A stretch of DNA of 64,000 nucleotides from Candidatus Korobacter versatilis (GCA_016185395.1 JACPNR010000009.1:231843-295842); one strand, 5' to 3'; positions 7,108 through 16,834 are shown, numbered from the stretch's first letter. Notes: a model not told the origin generated them from the letters alone. Program-made: numbers and translations.

Positions 7108-9255
7108 ATGTCCACGAGCACCGAGAACGCGCTGGCGCAGGCGGCTTCGTCGTACCTGCGGTCGGCGGCGCACCAGCCCATCCGCTGGCACGAGTGGGGC
7201 GAAGCGGCGTTTGCGCTGGCTAGCGCCGAGAACAAACCCATCCTGCTCGACATCGGCGCGGTGTGGTGCCACTGGTGCCACGTGATGGACCGCGAATCCT
7301 ACGAGAACCCGGCCATCGCCGAGCTCGTGAACGAGAAGTACGTTGCGGTGAAGGTGGACCGCGACGAGCGTCCGGACGTGGACAGCCGCTACCAGGCGGC
7401 GGTGCAGGCGCTCAGCGGACAGGGCGGCTGGCCGCTGACCGTTTTTCTGACGCCCGACGGCAAGCCGTTCTACGGCGGCACGTACTTCCCTCCTGATGAC
7501 CACTACGGACGTCCCGGATTCAAGCGCGTGCTGCTGGCGATCTCGGAAGCCTTCCACACCAAGCAAGATGAGGTGAAGCAATCGGCCGAGCAGTTGCTCT
7601 CCGTGATCTCGCAGACGGAAGCGTTCGCGGGACGCGGCCGCGACCTGTCGCCGGCGGTGATGCAGGCGGCCATCGGCGCCATCGTGCGTTCCGCCGAGAA
7701 GATGTTCGACGCGGAGAACGGTGGCTTCGGCAGCGCGCCGAAGTTTCCGCACTCCTCCGCGGTCGAGGTGCTGCTCGACCGCTACGCGCGCGGCGGAGGC
7801 GGCCAGGAAAAGCTGCGCGAGATCATCGACCTCACGCTCACGAAGATGGCGCATGGCGGCGTCTACGACCAGATCGCCGGCGGCTTCCATCGTTACTCGG
7901 TGGACGCGCAGTGGATCGTGCCGCATTTCGAAAAGATGTCGTACGACAACTCGGAGCTGCTGAAGAACTACGTCCATGGATACCAGGCGCTGAACGAGCC
8001 GTTCTTCGCCGCCGTGGCGAAGGACATCATCCGCTGGATGGACGCGTGGCTCTCCGACCGCGAGTGCGGTGGCTTCTACGCGTCGCAGGACGCCGACATC
8101 TCGCTCGACGACGACGGCGACCACTTCACCTGGACGCTCGCGGAAGCGAAAGAAGTACTGAGTGGCGACGAACTCGCCGCCGCGGCGCTGCGCTACGACA
8201 TCAACGAGACCGGCGAGATGCACCACAACCACGAGAAGAACGTGCTGTACGTGCGCAGCTCGATCGAGGAGATCGCGCACAAGTTGAATAAGGCGCCGGC
8301 GGAAGCGGCGGCGGCGCTCACACGCGCGACACAGAAGATGTACGAGGCGAGGAAGCAGCGTCCTATTCCGTACGTGGACAAGACGGTGTACACGAACTGG
8401 AACGCACTGTGCATCTCGGCGTACCTCGACGCCGCCCGCGCGCTGCGACTGGACGACGCGAAGCACTTCGCGCTGCGCTCGCTCGACCGCATCCTCGCGG
8501 AAGCGTGGTCGAACCAGCGCGGGCTCGCGCACGTGATCGCGTACTCGGATCCACAAGCGATGAAGCGGCACGTCCCCGGAATGCTCGACGACTACGCCTA
8601 CACCACCATCGCCTGCCTCGACGCATACGAGGCCACCGGGGCGTTGAGCTACTTCGAGTTTGGGCGGCGGATCGCCGACCGCATGGTCGAGGGCTTCTTC
8701 GATAGGGTGGGCGGCGGATTCTTCGATACCGCGCAGGGCGAGCAAGGACTGCTGGGCGCGCTGAGCGCGCGACGCAAACCGTTCCAGGATTCTCCGACGC
8801 CTGCCGGCAATCCCGCGGCGGCAATCGCTCTGCTGCGGCTGCATGCCTACACCAACCACGCGAGCTACCGGGAGAAGGCTGAAGCAACACTTGAGGTATT
8901 CGCCGGACTCGCTGAGCAGTTCGGCATTTTCGCTGGTACGTATGGGACCGCCGCCATCCTCTATTCGACGCCGCACACGCAGGTGGTGGTCATCGGTGAG
9001 GACGAACGGGCACAGCGACTCGAAGCCGCGGCATTGGCGCCGTTCGCATTGAACAAGGCGGCGTTGCGGCTGCCGCACAATGAGGTCGTCGCGCAGAACC
9101 TGCCGCCGGCGCTGGCGGAGACGGTGGCGAACCTGCCTGCGGTGAAGCAGCCGGAGAGCGTTGCCGTCGTGTGCGCCGACTTCGCCTGTCGTCCGCCGAT
9201 CGCCGATGCCGACGAACTGGAGAGCACGCTGCGGAAATTACTCGCGGCGAGGTGA
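7108..9255 (+). CDS. Thioredoxin domain-containing protein, DUF255/YyaL (SSP411) family
   Basis: A 715-aa cytosolic protein with an N-terminal thioredoxin-like DUF255 domain (about 1-165) and a C-terminal (alpha/alpha)6 barrel resembling N-acylglucosamine epimerase/glycosidase folds (about 190-690). The redox motif is WCHWCH (Cys54, Cys57), followed by MDRESYENPAIAELVN, both diagnostic of the family. Homologues include human spermatogenesis-associated protein 20 and bacterial YyaL. The biochemical activity is undefined, and the combination suggests redox-linked sugar or protein chemistry. The hexamer TAGACT at 7096-7101 sits 6 nt before the ATG and may be a -10 element for a nearly leaderless transcript. 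Confidence 0.9.
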   Translation: MSTSTENALAQAASSYLRSAAHQPIRWHEWGEAAFALASAENKPILLDIGAVWCHWCHVMDRESYENPAIAELVNEKYVAVKVDRDERPDVDSRYQAAVQALSGQGGWPLTVFLTPDGKPFYGGTYFPPDDHYGRPGFKRVLLAISEAFHTKQDEVKQSAEQLLSVISQTEAFAGRGRDLSPAVMQAAIGAIVRSAEKMFDAENGGFGSAPKFPHSSAVEVLLDRYARGGGGQEKLREIIDLTLTKMAHGGVYDQIAGGFHRYSVDAQWIVPHFEKMSYDNSELLKNYVHGYQALNEPFFAAVAKDIIRWMDAWLSDRECGGFYASQDADISLDDDGDHFTWTLAEAKEVLSGDELAAAALRYDINETGEMHHNHEKNVLYVRSSIEEIAHKLNKAPAEAAAALTRATQKMYEARKQRPIPYVDKTVYTNWNALCISAYLDAARALRLDDAKHFALRSLDRILAEAWSNQRGLAHVIAYSDPQAMKRHVPGMLDDYAYTTIACLDAYEATGALSYFEFGRRIADRMVEGFFDRVGGGFFDTAQGEQGLLGALSARRKPFQDSPTPAGNPAAAIALLRLHAYTNHASYREKAEATLEVFAGLAEQFGIFAGTYGTAAILYSTPHTQVVVIGEDERAQRLEAAALAPFALNKAALRLPHNEVVAQNLPPALAETVANLPAVKQPESVAVVCADFACRPPIADADELESTLRKLLAAR

Positions 9256-9331
9256 CGCGGGTCACCGACAAGCGGCGAGATATCCTGCATCCTGCTCACC
9301 AGGCCATCATCGAACCTGAGAGGAGAACAAT

Positions 9332-9829
9332 ATGCCTACCATGACGCAGCAGAGTTTCCGGACCAGCGTTGATATCTCCGAGAAGCAGCGCAACGCCATC
9401 ATCGAAGTTCTGAACCGCCGGCTGGCCGACGCCGCCGACCTGAAGACGCAGACCAAGTACGCGCATTGGAACGTGAAAGGAATGAACTTCATCGCCCTCC
9501 ACGAGTTGTTCGACGAGATCGCCGGACACGTGGAAGCACACATCGACCTGATCGCCGAGCGCGTGACGGCGCTGGGTGGTGTCGCGACCGGAACGGCGCG
9601 GCAGACGGTGGCGGCATCGAGCATCGGCGAGTACAACCTCGACGCTGTCTCCGGCGAGGAGCACGTGGCCGCGTTGTCGAAGCAACTGGCGAAGTTTGCG
9701 AACGCGGTGCGCGAAGGCATCGAGGCCACGGACAAACAGGGTGACAAGGCGACGAGCGACCTGTTCACGGAGATCGCGCGCCAGGCCGACAAAGACCTGT
9801 GGTTCCTCGATGCGCATCTGCAACGCTGA
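9332..9829 (+). CDS. dps: Dps-family DNA-protection ferritin
   Basis: Miniferritin that forms a dodecamer, oxidises Fe(II) with H2O2 and protects DNA in stationary phase or oxidative stress. The 165-aa length is typical. The intersubunit ferroxidase ligands are all present with the canonical 12-4-11-4 spacing: His45 (in AHWNVKG), His57, Asp61, Asp72 and Glu76. The start at 9332 is preceded by a strong GAGAGGAGAA site. A clear terminator follows at 9871-9900, so the gene is monocistronic. The short N-terminal tail lacks the Lys-rich extension that binds DNA in E. coli Dps, so direct DNA binding is uncertain. Confidence 0.96.
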   Translation: MPTMTQQSFRTSVDISEKQRNAIIEVLNRRLADAADLKTQTKYAHWNVKGMNFIALHELFDEIAGHVEAHIDLIAERVTALGGVATGTARQTVAASSIGEYNLDAVSGEEHVAALSKQLAKFANAVREGIEATDKQGDKATSDLFTEIARQADKDLWFLDAHLQR

Positions 9830-9870
9830 CCTTTATCGCGGGACATTATCACGGGACATCGGGCACATCG

Positions 9871-9900
9871 GGGCCGGCCAACCGCCGGCCCTTCTCTTTT
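9871..9900 (+). terminator. Rho-independent terminator of dps
   Basis: Stem GGGCCGGC (9871-9878), 5-nt loop and GCCGGCCC (9884-9891), followed by TTCTCTTTT, 42 nt after the dps stop codon. Confidence 0.85.
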
Positions 9901-9954
9901 CCGGAATCAACGCGGAGGCTTCGGTAGAATGCTGACTTCCGCCGGAGGCCTTGC

Positions 9955-11928
9955 TTGAACGAAACGACCGTCTTCCCACCGCCGAAACATTTCACCGAGC
10001 AGGCAGCGTCCGCGTCTGCCCGCAGCATGGCGGATTACGAGCGCATGTATGCCGCTGCCGCGAGCGAGCCGGAAAGGTTCTGGGCGGAGCAGGCGGCGCA
10101 GCTCGATTGGTCGGCGAAGTGGAACAAGGTGCTCGACTGGTCGAAGCCTCCGTTTGCGAAGTGGTTCGTGGGCGGAACGCTGAACGCGAGCGCGAACTGC
10201 ATCGACCGGCACCTTTCCACGTGGCGGCGGAACAAAGCGGCCATCCTGTGGGAGGGCGAGAACTTCGAGCAGCGCACGCTGACCTACCAGGAATTGCATC
10301 GCAAGGTCGCGAAGCTGGCGAACGCGATGAAGGCGCTCGGCCTGAAGAAGGGCGTCCGCTCCATCATTTACATGCCGATGGTGCCGGAGGCGGCGGTGGC
10401 GATGCTGGCGTGCGCGCGCCTGGGCATGCCGCATTCCGTGGTCTTCGGCGGATTCTCGGCGGAGGCGTTGAAGACGCGCATCAACGACCTCGAAGCCACC
10501 GTCGTGCTCACCGCGGACGCTTCCCTGCGTCGCGGCAAGGAAGTGCTGCTCAAGCAGAACGTGGATGAGGCGCTGAAAGACTGCCCCAGCGTGCAGCACG
10601 TCATCGTCTACAAGCGGCTGGGGCGGATGATCGAGATGAAGCAGGGCCGCGACCACTGGTGGGACGACCTCACGTTCGGTGTATCGGAAGTGTGTCAGGC
10701 AGAACCCCTGGACAGCGAGCATCCGCTGTACGTGCTCTACACGTCGGGCACGACGGGCAAGCCGAAGGGCGTGGTGCACACCACCGGCGGCTACATGACG
10801 CAAGCGCTCGCGACCATGAAGTGGGTCTTCGACCTCAAGGAAGAGGACGTCTTCTGGTGTACCGCCGACATCGGTTGGGTGACCGGGCACACGTACGTCG
10901 TCTATGGGCCGCTGGCGGCGGGCGCGACGGTGCTGATGTACGAAGGCGCGCCGGACTGGCCCAAGCCCGACCGCTTCTGGCGCATCATCGAAAAATATCG
11001 CGTCTCTATCTTCTATACCTCCCCCACGGCGATACGGGCATTCATCCGGCAGGGCGACGACTGGCCGAACGGGCGCGACCTGTCGTCGTTGCGTCTGCTG
11101 GGCACGGTGGGCGAGCCGATCAATCCGGCGGCGTGGCAGTGGTACTGGAAGACGATCGGCAAGGAACGCTGCCCGATCATCGACACGTGGTGGCAAACGG
11201 AGACGGGCGGCATCATGATCTCGCCGCTGCCGGCGGCCACGCCGATGAAGCCGGGCTCGGCGACCAAGCCGCTGCCGGGAGTTGCGCTCGAACTGGTGGA
11301 CGAGCACGGCAAGGCCATCGACAAAGGCAAGGGTTTCCTCACCATCGCCAGGCCGTGGCCGGGAATGTTGCGCACGCTTTACAAGGACGACGAGCGCTTT
11401 GAGCAGAACTACTGGTCGCAATATCCCGGGCGCTACTTCACCGGCGACACGGCCGTCCGCGATGAAGACGGCTACCTCTGGGTGCTGGGCCGCAACGACG
11501 ACGTCATCAAGGTTTCCGGGCACCGCATCTCGGGAGTGGAGATCGAGTCGGTGCTGGTCGCGAACAAGAACGTGGCGGAGGCGGCGGTGGTCGGCGCGCC
11601 GCACGACATCAAGGGCGAGGCCATCCACGCGTTCGTCACGCTGAAGGCGAACGTGCAGCCGAGTGATGCCGTGGCGCACGAGCTGAGTGATTGGATCGTG
11701 AAGGAGATCGGAGCGCTGGCGCGTCCGGAGAGGATCCACTTCGTTGCGGCGCTGCCCAAGACGCGCAGCGGGAAGATCATGCGCCGGCTGATGCGCGAGA
11801 TCGTGACCACGCACAAGGTCGCCGGCGACACTAGCACGCTCGAGGACTACAGCGTGGTGGTGCAGCTCAGCCAGCAGGGCAAGGAAGAAGACGAGATACT
11901 CGGCGCAAAAGCCGGCAACAAGAAGTGA
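9955..11928 (+). CDS. acs: Acetyl-CoA synthetase (AMP-forming acetate-CoA ligase)
   Basis: Converts acetate, ATP and CoA to acetyl-CoA through acetyl-AMP. The 657-aa length matches Acs. Motifs include the P-loop-like [11 protein letters not shown] (about 262-272), [20 protein letters not shown] and the hinge [14 protein letters not shown]. The C-terminal [12 protein letters not shown] carries the catalytic/acetylatable lysine near 609. The tryptophan-containing WWQTE motif is typical of acetate rather than longer acids. The start is a TTG at 9955, chosen because GGAGG (9944-9948) lies 6 nt upstream and no in-frame ATG precedes the conserved region. The stop codon abuts the stop of convergent glcF with no spacer. 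Confidence 0.96.
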   Translation: MNETTVFPPPKHFTEQAASASARSMADYERMYAAAASEPERFWAEQAAQLDWSAKWNKVLDWSKPPFAKWFVGGTLNASANCIDRHLSTWRRNKAAILWEGENFEQRTLTYQELHRKVAKLANAMKALGLKKGVRSIIYMPMVPEAAVAMLACARLGMPHSVVFGGFSAEALKTRINDLEATVVLTADASLRRGKEVLLKQNVDEALKDCPSVQHVIVYKRLGRMIEMKQGRDHWWDDLTFGVSEVCQAEPLDSEHPLYVLYTSGTTGKPKGVVHTTGGYMTQALATMKWVFDLKEEDVFWCTADIGWVTGHTYVVYGPLAAGATVLMYEGAPDWPKPDRFWRIIEKYRVSIFYTSPTAIRAFIRQGDDWPNGRDLSSLRLLGTVGEPINPAAWQWYWKTIGKERCPIIDTWWQTETGGIMISPLPAATPMKPGSATKPLPGVALELVDEHGKAIDKGKGFLTIARPWPGMLRTLYKDDERFEQNYWSQYPGRYFTGDTAVRDEDGYLWVLGRNDDVIKVSGHRISGVEIESVLVANKNVAEAAVVGAPHDIKGEAIHAFVTLKANVQPSDAVAHELSDWIVKEIGALARPERIHFVAALPKTRSGKIMRRLMREIVTTHKVAGDTSTLEDYSVVVQLSQQGKEEDEILGAKAGNKK

Positions 11929-13239
11929 TCAGTAGGCTTCGTCGAGCACTTCGATGACGTGCTTCACCTGCATGGGCAGGCCGCGCCGCGCCACGCCGGA
12001 GCGGAGCTGGAGCATGCAGCCGGTGTTCGCGGTCACGAGGAGGTTTACGCTGGTCGCGGCAACGTCGTCCATCTTCTCTTCGAGGATCTGCCCGGCGAGT
12101 TCCACCTCGACCACGTTGTAGACTCCCGCCGACCCGCAGCAGTAGTCCGGATGCTGCATCTCCACCAGCTCCACGCCGGCGGCGCGCAACAGCTCGCGCG
12201 GCGCGGAACGGATCCTCTGCGCGTGCGCGAGATGGCACGGGTCCTGGTACGTCGCTCTGAGCGCGAGAGGATGCGCAGGCGGACGCACGCCGAGCTCCGC
12301 GAGATACTCCGTGACGTCGCGAACCTTCTTGACGAACTCCTGGGCCGAGGCGGCGGTCTCGCTGTCTTCGCTCGACCCGGCGAGCAGGTCCACATAGTCT
12401 TTCATCGCCGAGCCGCAGCCGGCTGCGTTGGTGACGATGGCGTCGCAACTCCACTGCTCGAAGGCGCGGATGTTGTTGCGCGCGAGGGTGCGGGCCTCTT
12501 CGCGGCGTCCGGCGTGGGCGTGCAGCGCGCCGCAGCATCCCTGCCCTTCCGGCATGATGACCTCGAGGCCGTTGGCCTGGAGCACGCGGATGGTGGCGCG
12601 GTTGAGCGGATCGAAGGCCACGCTGCCCACGCATCCGGCGAGCAGAGCGACGCGTCCGCGGCGCTCGCCGCGCGCGGGAAACATGGCGCCGAAGTCCTCG
12701 AAGCTGAAGGCCTGGCTGACCTGGGGAGCGAGCGCTTCCATCGGCGCGAGTCCGAAGAGTTTGAGCAGCCCGCTGGCGCGGACGGCGCGCGCGAGCCACG
12801 AATGCTGATACCAGCGCAGGCGGCGCGCCCAGCGCGCGAGCTTCTTGTAGTCCCCCAATAACCCGGCGTAGACGAAGTGGCGCACCCAGCTCGCGAGCCA
12901 GGGGCGGTGGTAGCGCTGCTCGATCTGGGCGCGGGCGCGCTCGACGATGTGTCCGTAGGGCACGCCGGAGGGGCAGGCCGTCTGGCAGGCGAGGCATCCG
13001 AGGCAGCGGTCGATGTGGGTGACGAATGCGTCGCCGATGGGCAAGCGGCCTTCGTCCGCGAGCATGACTTGGTAGATGCGTCCACGGGGAGACTCCATCT
13101 CGGTGCCGAGCACGCGATAGGTCGGACATTGCTGCAGGCAGAGTCCGCAGTGGACGCAGGTGGAGTAAAGCTCCCATGTGGGGCGGTCGTGCGCGCTGAA
13201 GCAGGAAGCGTGCGGCGCGGGTTCGATGGAGAGCGGCAT
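11929..13239 (-). CDS. glcF: Glycolate oxidase iron-sulfur subunit GlcF
   Basis: Electron-transfer subunit of the GlcDEF glycolate (lactate-type 2-hydroxyacid) dehydrogenase at the inner membrane. Two ferredoxin-type 4Fe-4S motifs are intact: Cys28-31-34-38 and Cys79-82-85-89. They are followed by two CCG-type cysteine-rich domains (CCGALHAH and CCGSAGVYN) that contribute to a heterodisulfide-reductase-like cluster. The 436-aa length is normal. It is the third gene of glcD-glcE-glcF, separated from glcE by a 120-bp gap filled with an AT-rich inverted repeat. That gap may carry a processing site or internal promoter. Its stop codon touches that of acs. Confidence 0.94.
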   Translation of the reverse strand: MPLSIEPAPHASCFSAHDRPTWELYSTCVHCGLCLQQCPTYRVLGTEMESPRGRIYQVMLADEGRLPIGDAFVTHIDRCLGCLACQTACPSGVPYGHIVERARAQIEQRYHRPWLASWVRHFVYAGLLGDYKKLARWARRLRWYQHSWLARAVRASGLLKLFGLAPMEALAPQVSQAFSFEDFGAMFPARGERRGRVALLAGCVGSVAFDPLNRATIRVLQANGLEVIMPEGQGCCGALHAHAGRREEARTLARNNIRAFEQWSCDAIVTNAAGCGSAMKDYVDLLAGSSEDSETAASAQEFVKKVRDVTEYLAELGVRPPAHPLALRATYQDPCHLAHAQRIRSAPRELLRAAGVELVEMQHPDYCCGSAGVYNVVEVELAGQILEEKMDDVAATSVNLLVTANTGCMLQLRSGVARRGLPMQVKHVIEVLDEAY

Positions 13240-13249
13240 AGCGATTTTC

Positions 13250-13362
13250 GACTGATTAACTGGTTAACTTGTTAATTGGAAGCACATTGCTTTCCGGTAA
13301 GACTCACCGCCCTCTCCTTGATCACAAATTGACAAGTTAACAATTAACAAATTAACAAGTCA
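13250..13362. repeat. AT-rich TTAACAA-word inverted repeat between glcE and glcF
   Basis: The left arm (13,250-13,280) is built from TTAACTTGTTAATTG. The right arm (13,323-13,362) contains the reverse complement as CAATTAACAAATTAACAAG, itself three degenerate copies of TTAACAA. The two arms could pair around a roughly 45-nt loop. It is strikingly AT-rich compared with its surroundings, and it sits inside an operon, so it could affect glcF mRNA. Confidence 0.65.
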
Positions 13363-14736
13363 CAGCAGAAACCTTCCCCGATTCAGGATCTCCGCCGGAT
13401 CGAGCGCGCGCTTGACGGCGAGCATCGTGCTGCGATCGGTGGGCGTGGAACCCCACACATCGAAGTGGGCTTTGGCTTCGATGGGACAGCGCAGAACGTA
13501 GGCCGAGCCATCGGGCGGCAGCGAGGCGCGGATGGCCGAGGCGGCGTTGGCATATTGCATGGCCGACGGCGGATCGACCGACAGCGGGATGACGGCCACG
13601 GTGAGCGAGCCGAGAGCGGCGCGCCCGAGGGCGGCGCACATCGCGTTCTGTTCGACCGCGGCGTGCTCGGCGCCGGCGAGCGCGGCTTCCACGGCGCGGG
13701 CGGGAACGCTGAGCTGCATCAGCATGGCGTTGCGGTGGCGCGCTGCGACGTTGGCGTGGAAATCGAGCTGTCCGTTCCAGAAGTCGTGCTCGGCGCTGCC
13801 AGTGAGTTCGCGCGCGGCGGAGAGCTCGCGGCGGTAGCGCGCAAGCACGGCGTCGGACCCGGCGGCGGTGAGCACGATGCTCCAGCTTGTATCCGGCGCG
13901 GCAACGGGCGCCTCGGGATGATAGTGGTCGGGATCACGCGCGTCAGAGTGGGCCGCTACGTACTCCATCGCGCGCGGCGAGACGATCTCGAAGCGGATGG
14001 GAGTGAGCGCCGACGCCATGATGCGGTCGCGGAAGCCGATGGCCTCGGGCAACGACGCGAACTCGCAGACGAACGTGGCCGTCTGGCGCGGGCGCGGCGC
14101 GACCTTGAAGCTGGCGCCGGTGATGACCCCGAGCGTCCCGAAGCTGCCGATCATCAACTTCATCAGGTCGAAGCCGGCGACGTTCTTCACTACGCGTCCG
14201 CCACCCTTGGCGACCATGCCGTCTCCGGTGACGAAGTGGATGCCGATGCAGTAGTCGCGCAGTCCGCCGTAGCCATGGCGCAGCGGAGCACTCGTGTTCG
14301 TCGCCAGCAAGCCGCCGATGGTCGCGCGCTCGCGCTCGGCAATGTCGAGTGGAAGGAACTGTCCATGTTCCGCCAAGCGCTGCTCGCTGGACGCAACCGT
14401 GGCGCCGGCGCCCACGCCGAAAGTGAGATCACCGGGATCGTAGTGGTCGAGCGCAACCAGCCGCGAGGTATCGAGCAGGACCTCCGCACGCTCGGGCGGA
14501 TTGCCGATGTGCTGCTGGGTGAATCCGCCGCTGACCGCCACCGCGAGTCCGCGCGCGGCGACGACGCGCAGGATGGCCGCGACCTCTTCCGCCGACGCGG
14601 GCGAGACGCGGATGGCGGACTGCGTCCCCTGGATATCGAAGGTGATGAGCTCGGCGACTTCATCCGAAAGGTTCCGTGGGCCGACGATGGCGGCGAGTTC
14701 ATCGAACACGCTGGCGGTGGTGGCGGCCGTGCTCAT
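13360..14736 (-). CDS. glcE: Glycolate oxidase FAD-binding subunit GlcE
   Basis: Second flavin-domain subunit of glycolate oxidase, 458 aa, with a PCMH-type FAD-binding N-terminal half. Visible signatures include the GGLLATNTSAPLRHGYGGLRD stretch (about 140-160; partner of the FAD isoalloxazine in this fold), GGRVVKNVAGFDLMKL, and the C-terminal DPAEILNRGRF typical of GlcD/GlcE homologues. The start at 14,736 overlaps the glcD stop as ATGA, indicating translational coupling, and the reading frame further upstream is a glcD shadow. GlcE is longer than the E. coli protein (about 350 aa), as is common outside proteobacteria. Confidence 0.92.
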   Translation of the reverse strand: MSTAATTASVFDELAAIVGPRNLSDEVAELITFDIQGTQSAIRVSPASAEEVAAILRVVAARGLAVAVSGGFTQQHIGNPPERAEVLLDTSRLVALDHYDPGDLTFGVGAGATVASSEQRLAEHGQFLPLDIAERERATIGGLLATNTSAPLRHGYGGLRDYCIGIHFVTGDGMVAKGGGRVVKNVAGFDLMKLMIGSFGTLGVITGASFKVAPRPRQTATFVCEFASLPEAIGFRDRIMASALTPIRFEIVSPRAMEYVAAHSDARDPDHYHPEAPVAAPDTSWSIVLTAAGSDAVLARYRRELSAARELTGSAEHDFWNGQLDFHANVAARHRNAMLMQLSVPARAVEAALAGAEHAAVEQNAMCAALGRAALGSLTVAVIPLSVDPPSAMQYANAASAIRASLPPDGSAYVLRCPIEAKAHFDVWGSTPTDRSTMLAVKRALDPAEILNRGRFLL

Positions 14737-16184
14737 GCCGGACCGCCCTGGGTGAATGCCAGGCCGGCAGCGGGATGCGCGGCGGCGTTCGTCTCGCGAC
14801 AACTGCGCGCCATCGGGAAGATCTTCTGCGGATTGAGCAGGCAGGCGGGATTGAAGACGTCGTGCAGGCGCTGCATCACGTCGAGGTCGCTGGGCGTGAA
14901 CATCAGCGGCAGGATCTCGCTCTTCTCCATCCCCACGCCGTGCTCGCCGGTGATGGAGCCGCCCACCGAGATGCAATACGCCAGGATCTCCTTGCCGGCG
15001 GCAAGGGTGCGTTCCATCTGCGCGGGGTCGCGGCTATCGAAGAGGATGAGCGGATGCAGATTGCCGTCGCCGGCGTGGAAGATGTTGCCGATGGTGAGCG
15101 AATACTTCTTGGCGATCTCTTCGATGCGGCGCAGCGTGTCGGGCACGCGCGTTCGCGGGATCACGCCGTCCTGGACGTAATACGAAGGCGAGATGCGGCC
15201 GACGGCGCCGAAGGCGTTCTTGCGTCCCGCCCACAGGCGTTGCCGTTCGGACTCATCTTTCGCGACGCGCACTTCGCGCGCGAGCCGGTTGCACACCGCG
15301 ATGACCGCGGCCTTCTGGTCGTCGACCGCTTCGCGCATTCCTTCGAGCTCGATGAGCAGCACCGCGCCGGAATCCATGGGATAGCCCGCGTGCATGGCTT
15401 CTTCAACGGTGCGCAGCGTCCAGCCATCGAGCAGCTCGAGCGCGGCGGCGGTGACGCCTTCGGAGGTGAGCGCGACGACGGTCTGCGCGGCAGCGTCAAT
15501 GGAATCGAAGATGGCGAGCAGTGTGGCGACGGATTCCGGCAGCCGCATCAGCTTCACCGTGATGGCGGTGGCGATGCCGAGCGTGCCTTCCGAGCCGACG
15601 AAGAACCCGGTGAGGTCGTAGCCGGGCGATTCCGCCGGCTTGCCGCCGAATTGGACGACGCGGCCATCGGGCAGCACGACTTCCAGCCCGGTGACGTGGT
15701 TCACGGTGACGCCGTAAGCGAGCGTGTGCGGGCCGCCGGAATTTTCCGCGACATTCCCCCCGATGGTGCAGGCCTTCTGGCTGGAAGGATCGGGCGCGAA
15801 GTACAGCCCGTGCTTCGCGACGGCATGGGAGAGGTCGAGATTGACGACGCCGGGCTGCACGATGGCGCGCTGGTTGCCGACGTCGACTTCTAGGATCTTG
15901 TTCATCCGCGAAAAGCCGAGGATGATGCCGCCCTTGCGCGCGATGGCGCCGCCACTCAGTCCGGTGCCGGCGCCGCGCGGCACGATGGGGACGCCTTCCT
16001 TGCCGGCCAGCTTCACGATGCGCGCGACTTGCTCGGTGGTCTGCGGGAAGACGACGGCCTGTGGCAGCGCGCGCTGCACGCCGCCATCGTATTCATAGAG
16101 CATCAAGTCTTCGCGGGCGGAGAGGACGGCGTCGCGTCCGGCGATCTTCCGCAACTGCCTGACGATGGAAGAGGCGAAAAGCAT
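14733..16184 (-). CDS. glcD: Glycolate oxidase catalytic subunit GlcD
   Basis: FAD-dependent 2-hydroxyacid dehydrogenase subunit, 483 aa, oxidising glycolate to glyoxylate. The PCMH FAD-binding motif PIVPRGAGTGLSGGA is near 55-70, and GGNVAENSGGPHTLAYG near 128-145. The C-terminal FAD-oxidase domain carries IGNIFHAGDGNLHPLI and SITGEHGVGMEKS, the conserved His-rich metal/substrate motifs. It is the first gene of the minus-strand glcDEF operon. A TACAAT hexamer at 16,201-16,206 (minus strand) lies 16 nt before the ATG and is a plausible -10 element. Homologous D-lactate dehydrogenases cannot be excluded, but the adjacent glcE and glcF favour glycolate. Confidence 0.95.
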   Translation of the reverse strand: MLFASSIVRQLRKIAGRDAVLSAREDLMLYEYDGGVQRALPQAVVFPQTTEQVARIVKLAGKEGVPIVPRGAGTGLSGGAIARKGGIILGFSRMNKILEVDVGNQRAIVQPGVVNLDLSHAVAKHGLYFAPDPSSQKACTIGGNVAENSGGPHTLAYGVTVNHVTGLEVVLPDGRVVQFGGKPAESPGYDLTGFFVGSEGTLGIATAITVKLMRLPESVATLLAIFDSIDAAAQTVVALTSEGVTAAALELLDGWTLRTVEEAMHAGYPMDSGAVLLIELEGMREAVDDQKAAVIAVCNRLAREVRVAKDESERQRLWAGRKNAFGAVGRISPSYYVQDGVIPRTRVPDTLRRIEEIAKKYSLTIGNIFHAGDGNLHPLILFDSRDPAQMERTLAAGKEILAYCISVGGSITGEHGVGMEKSEILPLMFTPSDLDVMQRLHDVFNPACLLNPQKIFPMARSCRETNAAAHPAAGLAFTQGGPA

Positions 16185-16228
16185 GGGTGAGGGTGCGCGG
16201 ATTGTAGCACTTCAAGAAAGGTCAAATG

Positions 16229-16358
16229 ACAACAGGAGGAGGGGAGGAGAGGAGGCAGGTCAATAAACACCACAGAGGGCGACGAGGACGCCGAGGTCAG
16301 GAAATGAAAATCGAATAAAAGCAGGGTTTTCCCTCCCCTCCTCCTCTCCTCCTGTTGT
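16229..16358. repeat. Long-range purine/pyrimidine inverted repeat flanking a spacer
   Basis: A roughly 27-nt purine block (16,229-16,257) containing ACAACAGGAGGAGGGGAGG is matched by the pyrimidine block at 16,331-16,358, whose reverse complement begins ACAACAGGAGGAGAGG. The arms are imperfect copies of GGAGGAG words. The spacer (16,263-16,326) holds an ACCACAGAGGG-type element and an A-rich stretch. It occupies nearly all of the glcD-CBS gap. Confidence 0.65.
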
Positions 16359-16366
16359 TACTTGAT

Positions 16367-16804
16367 CTACGATTCGCCCGGCATGGAGTGCATGTAGGCA
16401 CGCATCATGCGCACCTCGCCATCTTTTTCGTCGACCTCATGGAGCAGCAGGTCGCGCAGGGAGAGCAGCCCGACCAGCTTCTGGTCATCGAGGATGGGCA
16501 GATGGCGGAAGCCATGCTGCTTCATCAGTAGCATGCAGTTCTCGAAAGACTCGTCGGCGGTGACGATGAGCGGGTTCAGCGTCATGACTTCTGAGACCTT
16601 GGCCTTCTTGGGGTCCTTGCCCTCGGCGAGGACGCGCTTCATGATGTCGCGCTCGGAGAAGATGCCGACCAGCTTGCCGCCCTCGAGCACGGGGACGGCG
16701 CCGATGTTGCGCTCGACCATGAAACGCGTCACGTCGAACACGGACTGGCTGCCTTCCACGGTGTAGGTCTCGCGGTCTTTCAGCAATTGACGGATCGTGG
16801 TCAT
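16367..16804 (-). CDS. Tandem CBS-domain protein
   Basis: A 145-aa protein made of two CBS domains (about 8-62 and 73-130) with the usual VxxFMVERNIGAVPV and GFRHLPIL strands followed by GLLSLRDLL. Stand-alone CBS pairs bind adenine nucleotides (AMP/ATP, SAM or NAD) and act as energy or redox sensors for partner proteins; no partner is identifiable here. The start at 16,804 has a strong GGAGG site. The upstream minus-strand gene ends 30 nt away, so the two may share a transcript. Confidence 0.92.
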   Translation of the reverse strand: MTTIRQLLKDRETYTVEGSQSVFDVTRFMVERNIGAVPVLEGGKLVGIFSERDIMKRVLAEGKDPKKAKVSEVMTLNPLIVTADESFENCMLLMKQHGFRHLPILDDQKLVGLLSLRDLLLHEVDEKDGEVRMMRAYMHSMPGES

Positions 16805-16834
16805 GCCGCACCTCCGTGTATCTATGATGCGCCG

